Origin: a virus
IMG/VR virus record: IMGVR_UViG_3300049919_000088
Location: 1-36,764 of that record
Length of the DNA: 36,764 nt
Strand: one strand, 5' to 3'
Shown here: piece after piece, positions 7,332-14,990 of the stretch
Position numbering within the stretch: the stretch's first letter is position 1
Layout: each line of letters opens with the position of its first letter
Made by a program: the position numbers and the translations under genes
Notes under the pieces: generated by a model
What the model was told of the DNA's origin: nothing
The model's input: only the letters and a program-made list of their open reading frames with translations
The model's database searches: none

Positions 7332-7739
7332 ATGTATTTACCTACTCACGAATCAGATTTTAGAACTTGGCTAACTACTGCAATTAGAGGTGCAGATGGA
7401 TTTGTCCAGACAATCGAAACCACAACAAAAGCAGGGGTTCCTGATCTTTACTTTGTTCTAGGTGGAATAGACGCCTGGTTAGAGCTTAAGGTTGGCCACC
7501 AATCAGGGCCTCTTATTAGAAAGGAGCAGCGCATTTGGGGTATGAAGCATGCTAAGTCAGGCGGTAAGTCGTTTTTCCTGTACTACAATAAGACAGCCTG
7601 TCGGCTCATGCTATATGCAAACCCAGTTGACGTGGTCTGTGTATACGGTAAATATCTGCGTATTGAAGATGCCCCAATCGATACTGCCTTACCAAGCGTA
7701 CATGAACTAAGACAGTTGCTTATTAGAAATCTAATTTAA
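7332..7739 (+). CDS. VRR-NUC / PD-(D/E)xK nuclease
   Basis: 135 aa from ATG 7332, one base after the polymerase stop; a longer start at 7302 lies inside polymerase. The catalytic core reads GVPDLYFVLGG then AWLELKVG (D38, E51, K53), the PD-(D/E)xK pattern of stand-alone phage VRR-NUC proteins, followed by a Q-containing helix (KEQRIWG). These enzymes cut branched or flapped DNA and may resolve replication intermediates or help degrade host DNA. The size is normal for the family. Confidence 0.85.
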   Translation: MYLPTHESDFRTWLTTAIRGADGFVQTIETTTKAGVPDLYFVLGGIDAWLELKVGHQSGPLIRKEQRIWGMKHAKSGGKSFFLYYNKTACRLMLYANPVDVVCVYGKYLRIEDAPIDTALPSVHELRQLLIRNLI

Positions 7740-7745
7740 TAATCG

Positions 7746-7791
7746 GAAACAATTGTATTTACTCGGTTAAATACATTTAATAGAGTATATT
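7746..7791 (+). promoter_or_regulatory. conserved 46-bp promoter element, copy 2
   Basis: Second copy of the element at 1408-1453 (40/46 identical): ACAATTGT palindrome 7749-7756, TTTACT 7758-7763, 17-base spacer, TAGAGT 7781-7786 then ATATT. It sits in the only gap of the replication block between 7739 and 7794. It should drive the 7794/7830 gene and probably the downstream helicase-primase genes. Confidence 0.65.
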
Positions 7792-7829
7792 TAATGCGCG
7801 ACCAATATCACGCAGCAACACCAAATAAC

Positions 7830-8360
7830 ATGAGCGACACAACACTAGTTAATCCCCTAACCGGGCTACCAATCGAAGATGCTTCTATCCAATCACTCTC
7901 TGAGCTTGTTGATGAACAAGCTCAGCTTGAAGAGGAGATTAGCAGCATGAATGAAATCCTTAAGAACATGGGTGCACGCATCAAATACCTTTCAGAGGTT
8001 CTTGTTCCTAATAAGTTGGACGACCTCGGCATGAGTTCTATCAAAATGGCTAATGGCCTCAAGGTTGAAGTTAAGTCGTTCTATAACTGCAAGATCCTCA
8101 ATGAGCAAGCATTTGCGTGGCTCGATGAGAACGGTCACGGCGGCTTGATTAAGACGAAGGTCGTGCAGGAGTTCTCTCGCACTGATCGTGAGAAAGCAAT
8201 TGAGTTTGTTAAGGAAAATCCGCAGTTCAAATTCGAACAAGGTATCCACTACCAAACCATCACAGCCTTTACTAAGGAAGTCTATACTCGGAATGAGACG
8301 CTCCCTGAGGAGTATTTCCAGGTATTCCAAGGTAGGAAAACCAGACTCTCACTGAAGTGA
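7830..8360 (+). CDS. phage coiled-coil protein (Gp157-like), function unknown
   Basis: 176 aa from ATG 7830, whose leader (ACACCAAATAAC) resembles the A/C-rich leaders of other genes here. ATG 7794 would add 12 residues and lie at the predicted transcription start. Residues about 20-55 are a Glu/Gln/Leu coiled coil (ELVDEQAQLEEEISS). The rest is an alpha/beta domain with LGMSSIKMANGLKVEV and WLDENGHGGLIK, seen in replication modules of many environmental podophages and siphophages and loosely like Gp157. A role in recombination or DNA protection is often suggested but not shown. Confidence 0.65.
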   Translation: MSDTTLVNPLTGLPIEDASIQSLSELVDEQAQLEEEISSMNEILKNMGARIKYLSEVLVPNKLDDLGMSSIKMANGLKVEVKSFYNCKILNEQAFAWLDENGHGGLIKTKVVQEFSRTDREKAIEFVKENPQFKFEQGIHYQTITAFTKEVYTRNETLPEEYFQVFQGRKTRLSLK

Positions 8361-8435
8361 AACAGATTCTGATCCTCTGGCAGGCTGGACAGAGCATAAA
8401 TACGCCTGCTATTTCTCCTAACATATACAAACAAG

Positions 8436-9191
8436 ATGGCTAAAAAAACAGACACACAAGAAGCAGTAGCAGCATACGACTGGGATAACTATCAGGGCAA
8501 TACTGGCCTGGAAAATCTCACTAACAAGGACCTGGGAATCCCAATTCTTCAGATCATGCAAAAAGGATCGGCTGAGGTCGATGTAGATCATGAAGACCAC
8601 GCCTCCAAGAAAATCGAAGGAGTTAAGGTCGGTGACATCATCAACAGTGTCACTCGCAAGATCCTTACTCAACCAGTAAAAGTAGTTCCCTACTTCTACA
8701 GTTTGGTCTATGTCGAATGGCGTTCCAAGCAGAATGGCGGTGGCATCGCTGCTACCCATATTGAGGAAGCCATTCTTCGTCAAACCACACGCGACGATAA
8801 GAACAACGATCTGCTTCCAAATGGAAACAGCATTGTTACAACAGCCTATCTGTTCGTGCGTATTATTCAGGATGGACTGGAACCGGAAGATGCTCTCATC
8901 GCAATGAGCAGCACGCAGCTTAAGAAAGCTCGCATGTGGCTCAACATGATGAAGAACTTTCGCGCCGGGAATGGAAACACCCTGCCGATGTTTCATCGCT
9001 GCTACTTTCTCACGACGATCCCAGAGTCGAATCAGAAGGGTACATGGCGTGGATGGAAAGTGGAGCCCGCTCCTCTACCAGTTGCTGACGCAAACCTTAT
9101 TGCTGGGCTTGTTCAAGCAGTCAGGCATGCCTCAGGAAATGCAACGGCATTAATCGGTAATTCTCCCCAAGTGGACACAGATATCGTCTAG
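8436..9191 (+). CDS. phage replication-module protein, candidate ssDNA-binding protein
   Basis: 251 aa. A flexible acidic N-terminus (about 1-35) leads to a beta-rich domain: IPILQIMQKGSAEVD, KVGDIINSV, VKVVPYFYSLVYVEW, GNSIVTTAYLFVRI, and a C-terminal AMSSTQLKKARMW helix. I associate this layout with a phage family found beside the Gp157-like protein and primase, often suggested to bind single-stranded DNA. That link is from memory and no catalytic residues are visible. A hairpin terminator follows the gene. ATG GCT AAA after an A/C-rich leader is the same start context as the 948 gene. Confidence 0.6.
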   Translation: MAKKTDTQEAVAAYDWDNYQGNTGLENLTNKDLGIPILQIMQKGSAEVDVDHEDHASKKIEGVKVGDIINSVTRKILTQPVKVVPYFYSLVYVEWRSKQNGGGIAATHIEEAILRQTTRDDKNNDLLPNGNSIVTTAYLFVRIIQDGLEPEDALIAMSSTQLKKARMWLNMMKNFRAGNGNTLPMFHRCYFLTTIPESNQKGTWRGWKVEPAPLPVADANLIAGLVQAVRHASGNATALIGNSPQVDTDIV

Positions 9192-9208
9192 GATCGGGGG
9201 GTCCTAAA

Positions 9209-9229
9209 CTACAGTCAGCTATACTGTAG
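9209..9229 (+). repeat. 7-bp inverted repeat upstream of the terminator
   Basis: CTACAGT (9209-9215) and ACTGTAG (9223-9229) are perfect inverted arms around a 7-base spacer. It could be a first RNA hairpin or a dimeric protein site. It lies between the 8436 gene and the terminator at 9242. Confidence 0.45.
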
Positions 9230-9241
9230 CAAGACGAAACG

Positions 9242-9272
9242 AGACTGGGGCAGTGTCGTGCCGCCCCAGTCT
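9242..9272 (+). terminator. hairpin terminator before the primase gene
   Basis: Perfect 10-bp GC-rich stem AGACTGGGGC (9242-9251) with GCCCCAGTCT (9263-9272), an 11-base loop, followed by TTTACCTTAACA. The T tract is short, so termination may be partial and the downstream primase-helicase genes expressed at a lower level. Confidence 0.65.
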
Positions 9273-9300
9273 TTACCTTAACAGATAATGGTCCACAGAA

Positions 9301-10842
9301 ATGTATCACCCGCACTCTTCCGCTCTCCATGCCCTCTTTGAAGGATTCACACAAGCATATGGCGTTTACTTAGTAAAACAATCAGATATAGATCGAAGTA
9401 CTGGTGGCAAAGTTAAAGGCCAAGCAGCTTCTCTAGTTGGCGAAGTAACACAGAAGCTATGGTCAGACCACCTAACCGGGAAACAGGGTCTTGGTATCAT
9501 ACCGATCAATGAACACAACTTGTGTCGCTTCGGTGCAATTGATGTAGATGATTACTCGCTTGATCCTTCAAGCCTACAAAACAAGGTTAAGCAGCTGGGA
9601 CTTCCATTAGTTGTTTGCCGAACAAAATCAGGTGGAGCACATTTGTACTGTTTCAGTACTGATTTTGTCTCTGCTGCTCTTATGCAGTCACGACTATCTC
9701 TCTTCGCCTCTGCCCTTGGTCTCGGTAACTGTGAGATCTTTCCTAAGCAGACAGAATTACTTGTCGAGCGAGGAGATGCAGGTAGTTGGATCAACATGCC
9801 ATATTTCGGTGGCAACAATACCGAAAGGTATGGACTCAGCGAACAAGGTAATCCGATTAAGGACATCGACGCCTTCATCAAGTTTGTTAGCGAGAAGATG
9901 GTCGATCCAGCAGCTCTTGCTGAGTACCAAGTAATCATACGTGAGCCACTTGGACCTGATGCACCACCCTGCCTTAATGCCTTATGTGGTCAGGGATTTC
10001 CTGAAGGTACACGCAACACCGGGCTCATGCAACTAGGTGTCTTCGCCATAATGAAGAACAAGGATCAGTGGGAACGCGACCTTGATGAGCTAAACAGTAA
10101 GTTCATGGACCCGCCCCTGTCCTCCCAAGAAGTTCTTGGTGTAGTCAAGTCCCTGAAAAAGAAAGACTATCGGTATCTATGTAAGCAGCAACCAATGATG
10201 GCATTCTGCAATAGAAACAAGTGCCGCACAGTTAGGTACGGCATTGGCCCATCAACTGGTATGCCTGCCATGGGCACACTAACTAAGTTTGATACCTCTC
10301 CACCCCTCTGGTTTGTTGACGTAGATGGTGGTGGCAGACTAGAACTAGAGACTGAGGATCTGCAGCAGCCTTTGCGCTTCCAAAAGAAATGCATGGATCA
10401 GCTTAACATCATGCCACCGATTCTGACTAGAGAGAACTGGTCTGAAATTGTAAGCAACATGCTTGAGTCAGTTAACATTGTCCGTGTCCCGCATGATGCT
10501 ACGCCGGAAGGTATGCTCGCTGACTACATATCTGATTTCCTATCTAATAAATCTAACGGTAACGAAGGTAAAGATAGAGACATCGTGCTGCTTGGACAGG
10601 TATGGATCGACCAAGGCAGATTCTACTTCCGCATTAAGGATCTCATGGACTTCCTTGTAACCAAGCGGTTTACTGAGTTCCGACAGAACAAGGTTACGTC
10701 ATACTTGAAAACCACAGGAGCTGTTCACCAGTTCTTTAACATTAAGGGCAAGGGAGTAAACCTATACTCGCTACCACTAGAAGACAGATTACAAAACCTA
10801 CCATTCAATGTCCCAACAAACTCAGGCGAATCTCCCATTTAA
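9301..10842 (+). CDS. archaeo-eukaryotic-type primase (AEP superfamily, TOTE/PrimPol-like)
   Basis: 513 aa. The AEP catalytic DxD is in GAIDVDDY (D81, D83), the sxH motif in KSGGAHLYCF (about 111-120), then EIFPKQ (about 145) and SWINMPYFGG. The C-terminal half has a PriCT-like helical region (EGTRNTGLMQLGVFAIMK) and a Cys cluster YLCKQQPMMAFCNRNKC (about 290-310) that may hold zinc or Fe-S. It should make primers, perhaps with polymerase activity, for the PolA encoded upstream. It overlaps the SF1 helicase gene by 35 bases. The dissimilarity to DnaG and T7 gp4 is clear: no TOPRIM or fused RecA helicase. Confidence 0.85.
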   Translation: MYHPHSSALHALFEGFTQAYGVYLVKQSDIDRSTGGKVKGQAASLVGEVTQKLWSDHLTGKQGLGIIPINEHNLCRFGAIDVDDYSLDPSSLQNKVKQLGLPLVVCRTKSGGAHLYCFSTDFVSAALMQSRLSLFASALGLGNCEIFPKQTELLVERGDAGSWINMPYFGGNNTERYGLSEQGNPIKDIDAFIKFVSEKMVDPAALAEYQVIIREPLGPDAPPCLNALCGQGFPEGTRNTGLMQLGVFAIMKNKDQWERDLDELNSKFMDPPLSSQEVLGVVKSLKKKDYRYLCKQQPMMAFCNRNKCRTVRYGIGPSTGMPAMGTLTKFDTSPPLWFVDVDGGGRLELETEDLQQPLRFQKKCMDQLNIMPPILTRENWSEIVSNMLESVNIVRVPHDATPEGMLADYISDFLSNKSNGNEGKDRDIVLLGQVWIDQGRFYFRIKDLMDFLVTKRFTEFRQNKVTSYLKTTGAVHQFFNIKGKGVNLYSLPLEDRLQNLPFNVPTNSGESPI

Positions 10843-12376
10843 TTGGAACCCCAAAAAGACTGAGCTAGTTCTCGGTCCTCCCGGTACAGGTAAGACTTAC
10901 CGCCTAATGGCGAAACTCGATGAAGCGCTGCAGCAGTTTGATCCTAAAAGAATCTGCTTTGTAGCCTTCACGAAAAAGGCCGCAACTGAGGCAACAACAA
11001 GAGCAGCTGATCAGTTTGGATTAACCTCAGAAGATCTGCTACACTTTAGGACACTACACAGCTTTGCCTTTCGTATGATGGGCTATTCATCTAAGCAGAT
11101 CATGGGCATAGGCGACTACATTAACATTGCCAAGAGTCTCGGCATGTTTATATCCTATCGCGGCATGAAGGAAGACGGATCGTTCCATGGCCAAACTAAA
11201 GGCGATCGCCTTTTATTCCTCAGCAATCTTGCACGTCTGCAGAATAAAACAATCGCTGATGTACATGCAGAATGGAAGGATGAGAATCTTACTAAGTATG
11301 AGATTCAGCTAATGTCAGAAACTATTGAAGCATACAAATATGAAAATGGAAAGAAAGACTTTACCGATGTTATCGGAGATTATCTCAAAGAAGGATTCGT
11401 GCCAGATTTTGATGTTCTATTCGTTGACGAAGCACAAGACCTTGCACCAATGCAGTGGTGGATGGTCGCAAAAATTGCTGAAAAAGCAGGAAACGTTTTT
11501 ATTGCTGGAGACGATGATCAAGCGATCTTCAGGTGGGCTGGTGCCGATGTGCAGCAATTCATTCAACTTCCAGTCGGCAAAACAACGATCCTTGACCAGT
11601 CATATCGTGTTCCAAGTAAGGTCGCTACTTGCGCGAACCGTATTATCAACACTGTTTCACAAAGGCACATCAAGCCATGGAAACCTCGTCTGGAACAAGG
11701 AACCGCTCGATTCATTAACGGACTCGATAGCGTCGACATGTCGAGTGGATCATGGCTGTTACTTGCCAGGAACGGATACTTGCTTGAGGAGTTTTCAACT
11801 TACTGTATGCAGCGAGGATTTGTCTTCGAGTCCTCCACTGGTTCGCCAATTGACGCCCCAGTACTGGCAGCTATCAGATATTACGAGCGACTTCGAAAGG
11901 GAAAGACCCTCACTGTTGCTCAAGCCTTGCAAGTCTATGAGTATTGTTCGACAAAGGTTGGCGTCCGATATGGGAGCAAATCAGTCCTAAAAGCAGAGGA
12001 CCCAGAGGTTATTGTAACACTATCTGATCTAAAGTCCAAGTACGGTCTGCTTGTTGATAACATCTGGCATGAAGCACTTGATCGTATACCTCTTGATCAG
12101 AAGGATTACTTGCTGGGTGCGCTGCGCCATGGTGAGAATATCAATGAAGCCCGTATCCGTGTAAGCACCATCCACGGGGTTAAGGGTGGTGAGGCAGACA
12201 ACGTAGTACTGTTTATGGATATGGCAAAGAGAACCTATGTCGAATACCAGAACAATCCAGATGATGAGGCCAGGGTCTGGTACGTTGGTGTTACGCGAGC
12301 ACGTCAGAACCTCTACATCATCTACCCCAGAACACCCAATCATTACCCTCTAGACATAATTTTACGTACACCATAA
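10808..12376 (+). CDS. UvrD/Rep-like superfamily 1 DNA helicase
   Basis: 522 aa. Motif I GPPGTGKT (residues 23-30), Ia VAFTKKAATE, motif II VDEAQD (D207-D211), motif III AGDDDQAIFRWAGA, motif IV-like LDQSYRVPS, motif V STIHGVKGGEAD, motif VI VGVTRARQNLYI. It is shorter than UvrD (about 720 aa), lacking parts of the 1B/2B subdomains, as in many phage enzymes. It unwinds DNA 3'-5' and probably serves as replicative or recombination helicase here, since no DnaB-type helicase is present. The start lies inside the primase gene. Confidence 0.92.
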   Translation: MSQQTQANLPFNWNPKKTELVLGPPGTGKTYRLMAKLDEALQQFDPKRICFVAFTKKAATEATTRAADQFGLTSEDLLHFRTLHSFAFRMMGYSSKQIMGIGDYINIAKSLGMFISYRGMKEDGSFHGQTKGDRLLFLSNLARLQNKTIADVHAEWKDENLTKYEIQLMSETIEAYKYENGKKDFTDVIGDYLKEGFVPDFDVLFVDEAQDLAPMQWWMVAKIAEKAGNVFIAGDDDQAIFRWAGADVQQFIQLPVGKTTILDQSYRVPSKVATCANRIINTVSQRHIKPWKPRLEQGTARFINGLDSVDMSSGSWLLLARNGYLLEEFSTYCMQRGFVFESSTGSPIDAPVLAAIRYYERLRKGKTLTVAQALQVYEYCSTKVGVRYGSKSVLKAEDPEVIVTLSDLKSKYGLLVDNIWHEALDRIPLDQKDYLLGALRHGENINEARIRVSTIHGVKGGEADNVVLFMDMAKRTYVEYQNNPDDEARVWYVGVTRARQNLYIIYPRTPNHYPLDIILRTP

Positions 12377-12407
12377 ATTAAATCGTTAATACCAGGCAAT
12401 TAAAGTC

Positions 12408-13883
12408 ATGAATATACCCATAGAAAATTCCCCGTTTACTTACGTTCACCCGCCTTTTGATCATCAGCGACGAGAGTTTGAGTCCACCAGAGACTTCCAG
12501 TACTTTGCTCACTTTTGGGAAATGGGGCTAGGCAAGTCAAAGGTATCAATTGATACCATACAGTGGCTGTGGATTCATGGCCGCATCGACAGTGTAATCA
12601 TCACTGCTGAGAAAGGTTACTACATGAACTGGATCACGGCAGAGTTTCCTGCTCATTGGCCTAAGCATCTACCACTTAGAATACGTAGATTTTCAGTTAA
12701 AAGCGTAGCAGATAAAAAAGCTATTGATCAAATGCTTACCCCAATACCCGGAACGCTCGATATATTGCTCATGAACATTGAAGGTATCAGCAATGTAAGT
12801 ATGAAGGGATTCGATTTCTGCAAAAAGTTTCTCAAGGCCCACGAGTCTACGATGATGGTAATTGATGAGTCTACCAGCATTAAGAATCCAGCGGCAGGTA
12901 AAACCAAGAATGCGATCCACCTAGGGACCCTGTGTACCTATCGTCGTATCCTTACTGGGACCCCTATTACGCAGTCACCGCTTGACATCTTCTCTCAGAT
13001 GGAGTTTCTCAAGAAAGGAGTTCTCGGGTTTAATAGTAAGACGTCGTTCAACTCGTTCTACTCTATCAGGCAACAGGTAAACCTTGGCCCGAATCGTTCG
13101 TTTATGCAGACGGTTGGGTATCGCGAACTTGACGATCTCGGACGTCGTCTTCAGCCAGTGTCCTCTCGCCTACTAAAGAAGGATTGCTTGAATCTGCCTG
13201 AAAAAGTCTACACGACAATCACTGTAGATATTACGCCTGAGCAGCTGGAAGCTATGACCAAACTACGGGAAGAAGCTGTACTTATTCTTGGGCGTAACCT
13301 CGTAACAATTGACAATGCACTTGGATTGCTTTCCAAAGCTCAACAGATTGCTTCAGGCCATATTCTAGATGATGAGAAAAAGGTTCACCGTATTCCAAGT
13401 AACAAGATTCAGGCACTCATAGAAATCATTGATCAGATACCTCTAGATGCAAAGGTAATCATCTGGGGCTACTTCAGAGAAGACATGCCACTTATTCAAG
13501 AAGCACTTAAAGGCAAGCTTCCAGTCTATGAAGTAAGTGGAGGAGTCTTGCAGGACGATCGGCCAATCGTAGTTAAGCAGTTCCAACAAGACCCTGGCCG
13601 ATGTGTCTTCCTAGCCTCGCCTCGTGTGGCGGGTAAATCAATTACCCTTAACGAAGCGTCGTATGTTATCTACTATTCGAATGGCTACAACCTTGAGCAT
13701 CGCCTACAATCAGAAGATCGTAATCACCGCATTGGCCAGACAAGCACAGTTAATTATTATGACCTAGTCGTTCGTGGAACTCCTGATGGTAAAGTCGTAG
13801 CTGCTCTCAAGGGTAAGAAAATTATTTCAGCCACTATCCTGCAGGAAGTAAAGAGTTACTTTGAATACGAGGACAGGGACTAG
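12408..13883 (+). CDS. SNF2-like superfamily 2 helicase/ATPase
   Basis: 491 aa. Motif I EMGLGKSKVS (K43), motif II VIDESTSIKN (D153-E154), motif III LTGTPI, motif IV-like KVIIWGYF, motif V-like GKSITLNEASYVIY, motif VI QSEDRNHRIGQ (starting at Q434). This is the compact SNF2/RapA-type ATPase common in phage replication modules. It may translocate on duplex DNA to remodel protein-DNA complexes or replication forks. It is the last plus-strand gene; its stop overlaps the convergent endolysin stop by three to four bases, and no terminator is visible between them. Confidence 0.88.
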   Translation: MNIPIENSPFTYVHPPFDHQRREFESTRDFQYFAHFWEMGLGKSKVSIDTIQWLWIHGRIDSVIITAEKGYYMNWITAEFPAHWPKHLPLRIRRFSVKSVADKKAIDQMLTPIPGTLDILLMNIEGISNVSMKGFDFCKKFLKAHESTMMVIDESTSIKNPAAGKTKNAIHLGTLCTYRRILTGTPITQSPLDIFSQMEFLKKGVLGFNSKTSFNSFYSIRQQVNLGPNRSFMQTVGYRELDDLGRRLQPVSSRLLKKDCLNLPEKVYTTITVDITPEQLEAMTKLREEAVLILGRNLVTIDNALGLLSKAQQIASGHILDDEKKVHRIPSNKIQALIEIIDQIPLDAKVIIWGYFREDMPLIQEALKGKLPVYEVSGGVLQDDRPIVVKQFQQDPGRCVFLASPRVAGKSITLNEASYVIYYSNGYNLEHRLQSEDRNHRIGQTSTVNYYDLVVRGTPDGKVVAALKGKKIISATILQEVKSYFEYEDRD

Positions 13884-14395
13884 ATGGTGAAGTGTATATG
13901 ATTACGTACTCCACTAATATGGCGCTCAGAAACTCCATGCTTATGTATTACATGAGTACCTTCGCGGGAACCTGCTGCATTGGTGTTACCTTCAACTGTT
14001 TCAAAGCGACCCTTTTCACTGGAGTCTGTGATAGCAATCCCGCAGTGAGACCAAGTAAAGATTACAATATCACCTCGCTTAATTTCTTTTGGTGAGTCCT
14101 TGGTTAGCACAGTATAATCCTGCTCTCTCGACCACTCAGCAAGCCCAAAAGCAGAGGGCGTACGAGGACGTTTGAATGTAGCTGTTTCAGTAAGACCATG
14201 CCCCTGCATAGCTAGCTGCACAATACGGCAAACAAATGAAGCGCACCAAGCATAGCCCTTGTCAGACTTGTTTGGTTTGTAGTCATCAGCAGCAAAAAAC
14301 TCCTGGATGAGCGGCCCGGAGTTGGAACCTAGTGGTTCTTCATGACGACCGACCATTGATAAAGCAATACAAGCTAGGTGATCTTGGAATTTCAT
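13880..14395 (-). CDS. endolysin with CHAP-type cysteine amidohydrolase/peptidase domain
   Basis: 171 aa. The N-terminal MVGRHEEPLGSNSGP matches the start of the TIGR02594/CHAP-like lysins. The catalytic Cys is C51 in YAWCASFVC, His is H117 in FTWSHCGIAI, and the acidic/amide residue lies in VEGNTN (E135 or N137). No signal peptide or separate cell-wall-binding domain is seen, so export depends on a holin, encoded two genes upstream. It starts with an ATGA overlap with the lipoprotein gene. Its base composition is like the rest of the phage and unlike the GC-rich genes immediately upstream. Confidence 0.87.
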   Translation of the reverse strand: MKFQDHLACIALSMVGRHEEPLGSNSGPLIQEFFAADDYKPNKSDKGYAWCASFVCRIVQLAMQGHGLTETATFKRPRTPSAFGLAEWSREQDYTVLTKDSPKEIKRGDIVIFTWSHCGIAITDSSEKGRFETVEGNTNAAGSREGTHVIHKHGVSERHISGVRNHIHFTI

Positions 14396-14583
14396 TTTTC
14401 GCGGTAGATGCGGCGGTTGACGGCGTAGTTTCCGGCGGCACTGGCAACAGCAGACACGGTGCCGGCATCCGGCCCCCTGGTGACGGTGACGGTGCGAGTG
14501 CCATCTGGCTCAGTCCGGGTGGAGGTGGAGGTGACGCAGGACGTGAGCGTGGCGGTGATGAATAGTAGCAGGATTGATTTCAT
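14392..14583 (-). CDS. small lipoprotein, candidate outer-membrane spanin (Rz1-like)
   Basis: 63 aa. MKSILLLFITATLTSC is a lipoprotein signal with a lipobox LTSC (Cys16), leaving a short Thr/Val-rich then basic mature peptide. Its place between holin and endolysin suits an o-spanin that links inner and outer membranes during Gram-negative lysis. It is less proline-rich than lambda Rz1 and no separate i-spanin is obvious, so the role is inferred. It overlaps both neighbours as ATGA. GC content is high. Confidence 0.7.
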   Translation of the reverse strand: MKSILLLFITATLTSCVTSTSTRTEPDGTRTVTVTRGPDAGTVSAVASAAGNYAVNRRIYREK

Positions 14584-14909
14584 TTTTTCAGTGCGTTTTT
14601 GACTTCTTGCAAAACTTCGCTGTTCTGCTCGATGACAGTTTGATTTTGGAGCGTCATGGTCGCGATGAGTGCCATGTTTTTCGCCCGTTCCTCGTCGCGT
14701 TGGTCGTTTTTTACCTCGGCCTTGTCAAGCCTCTCAAGGAGCCACCGGATCGCGATGAGGGTTCCAGTGAGTGCCCCCAGCGGGCCGATGAGCGGCGCGA
14801 GCCAGTCAGGTAGAGCCACTGCCTCAGCGACGAATCCCCCCGCTTTGCCGAGCACGGCGGCAGAAAGTGGGACAACGGCGACGGATATGATGTGCGTGGT
14901 GATGTTCAT
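14580..14909 (-). CDS. holin-like membrane protein
   Basis: 109 aa from ATG 14909. An upstream ATG at 14945 would add 12 residues (MALFRPLPPPSQ), but 14909 makes an ATGA overlap with the tiny ORF before it, as at every other junction of this cassette. Residues about 5-50 contain two hydrophobic segments (IISVAVVPLSAAVLG and LAPLIGPLGALTGTLIAI). The remainder, RLLERLDK-type onward, is a charged coiled coil to the C-terminal KNALKK. This fits a class II-like holin. A coiled-coil i-spanin partnered with the lipoprotein is an alternative. Confidence 0.7.
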   Translation of the reverse strand: MNITTHIISVAVVPLSAAVLGKAGGFVAEAVALPDWLAPLIGPLGALTGTLIAIRWLLERLDKAEVKNDQRDEERAKNMALIATMTLQNQTVIEQNSEVLQEVKNALKK

Positions 14910-14989
14910 TTGTGACGGTGGCGGGAGAGGACGAAACAGAGCCATATATTGCGCCGGATCTTGCGAAGAGTGCGGAGTAGGGATTTCAT
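14906..14989 (-). CDS. 27-aa basic hydrophobic ORF between fibre and holin genes
   Basis: Encodes MKSLLRTLRKIRRNIWLCFV then LSRHRHK. It starts one base after the fibre stop (TAA 14993-14991) and its TGA overlaps the holin ATG as ATGA. A positively charged amphipathic start followed by a short hydrophobic stretch suggests a membrane-active peptide, or a leader peptide that couples holin translation to the fibre gene. Because genes here lack Shine-Dalgarno sequences, such coupling may set holin level. Too short for a family assignment. Confidence 0.5.
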   Translation of the reverse strand: MKSLLRTLRKIRRNIWLCFVLSRHRHK

Positions 14990-14990
14990 T

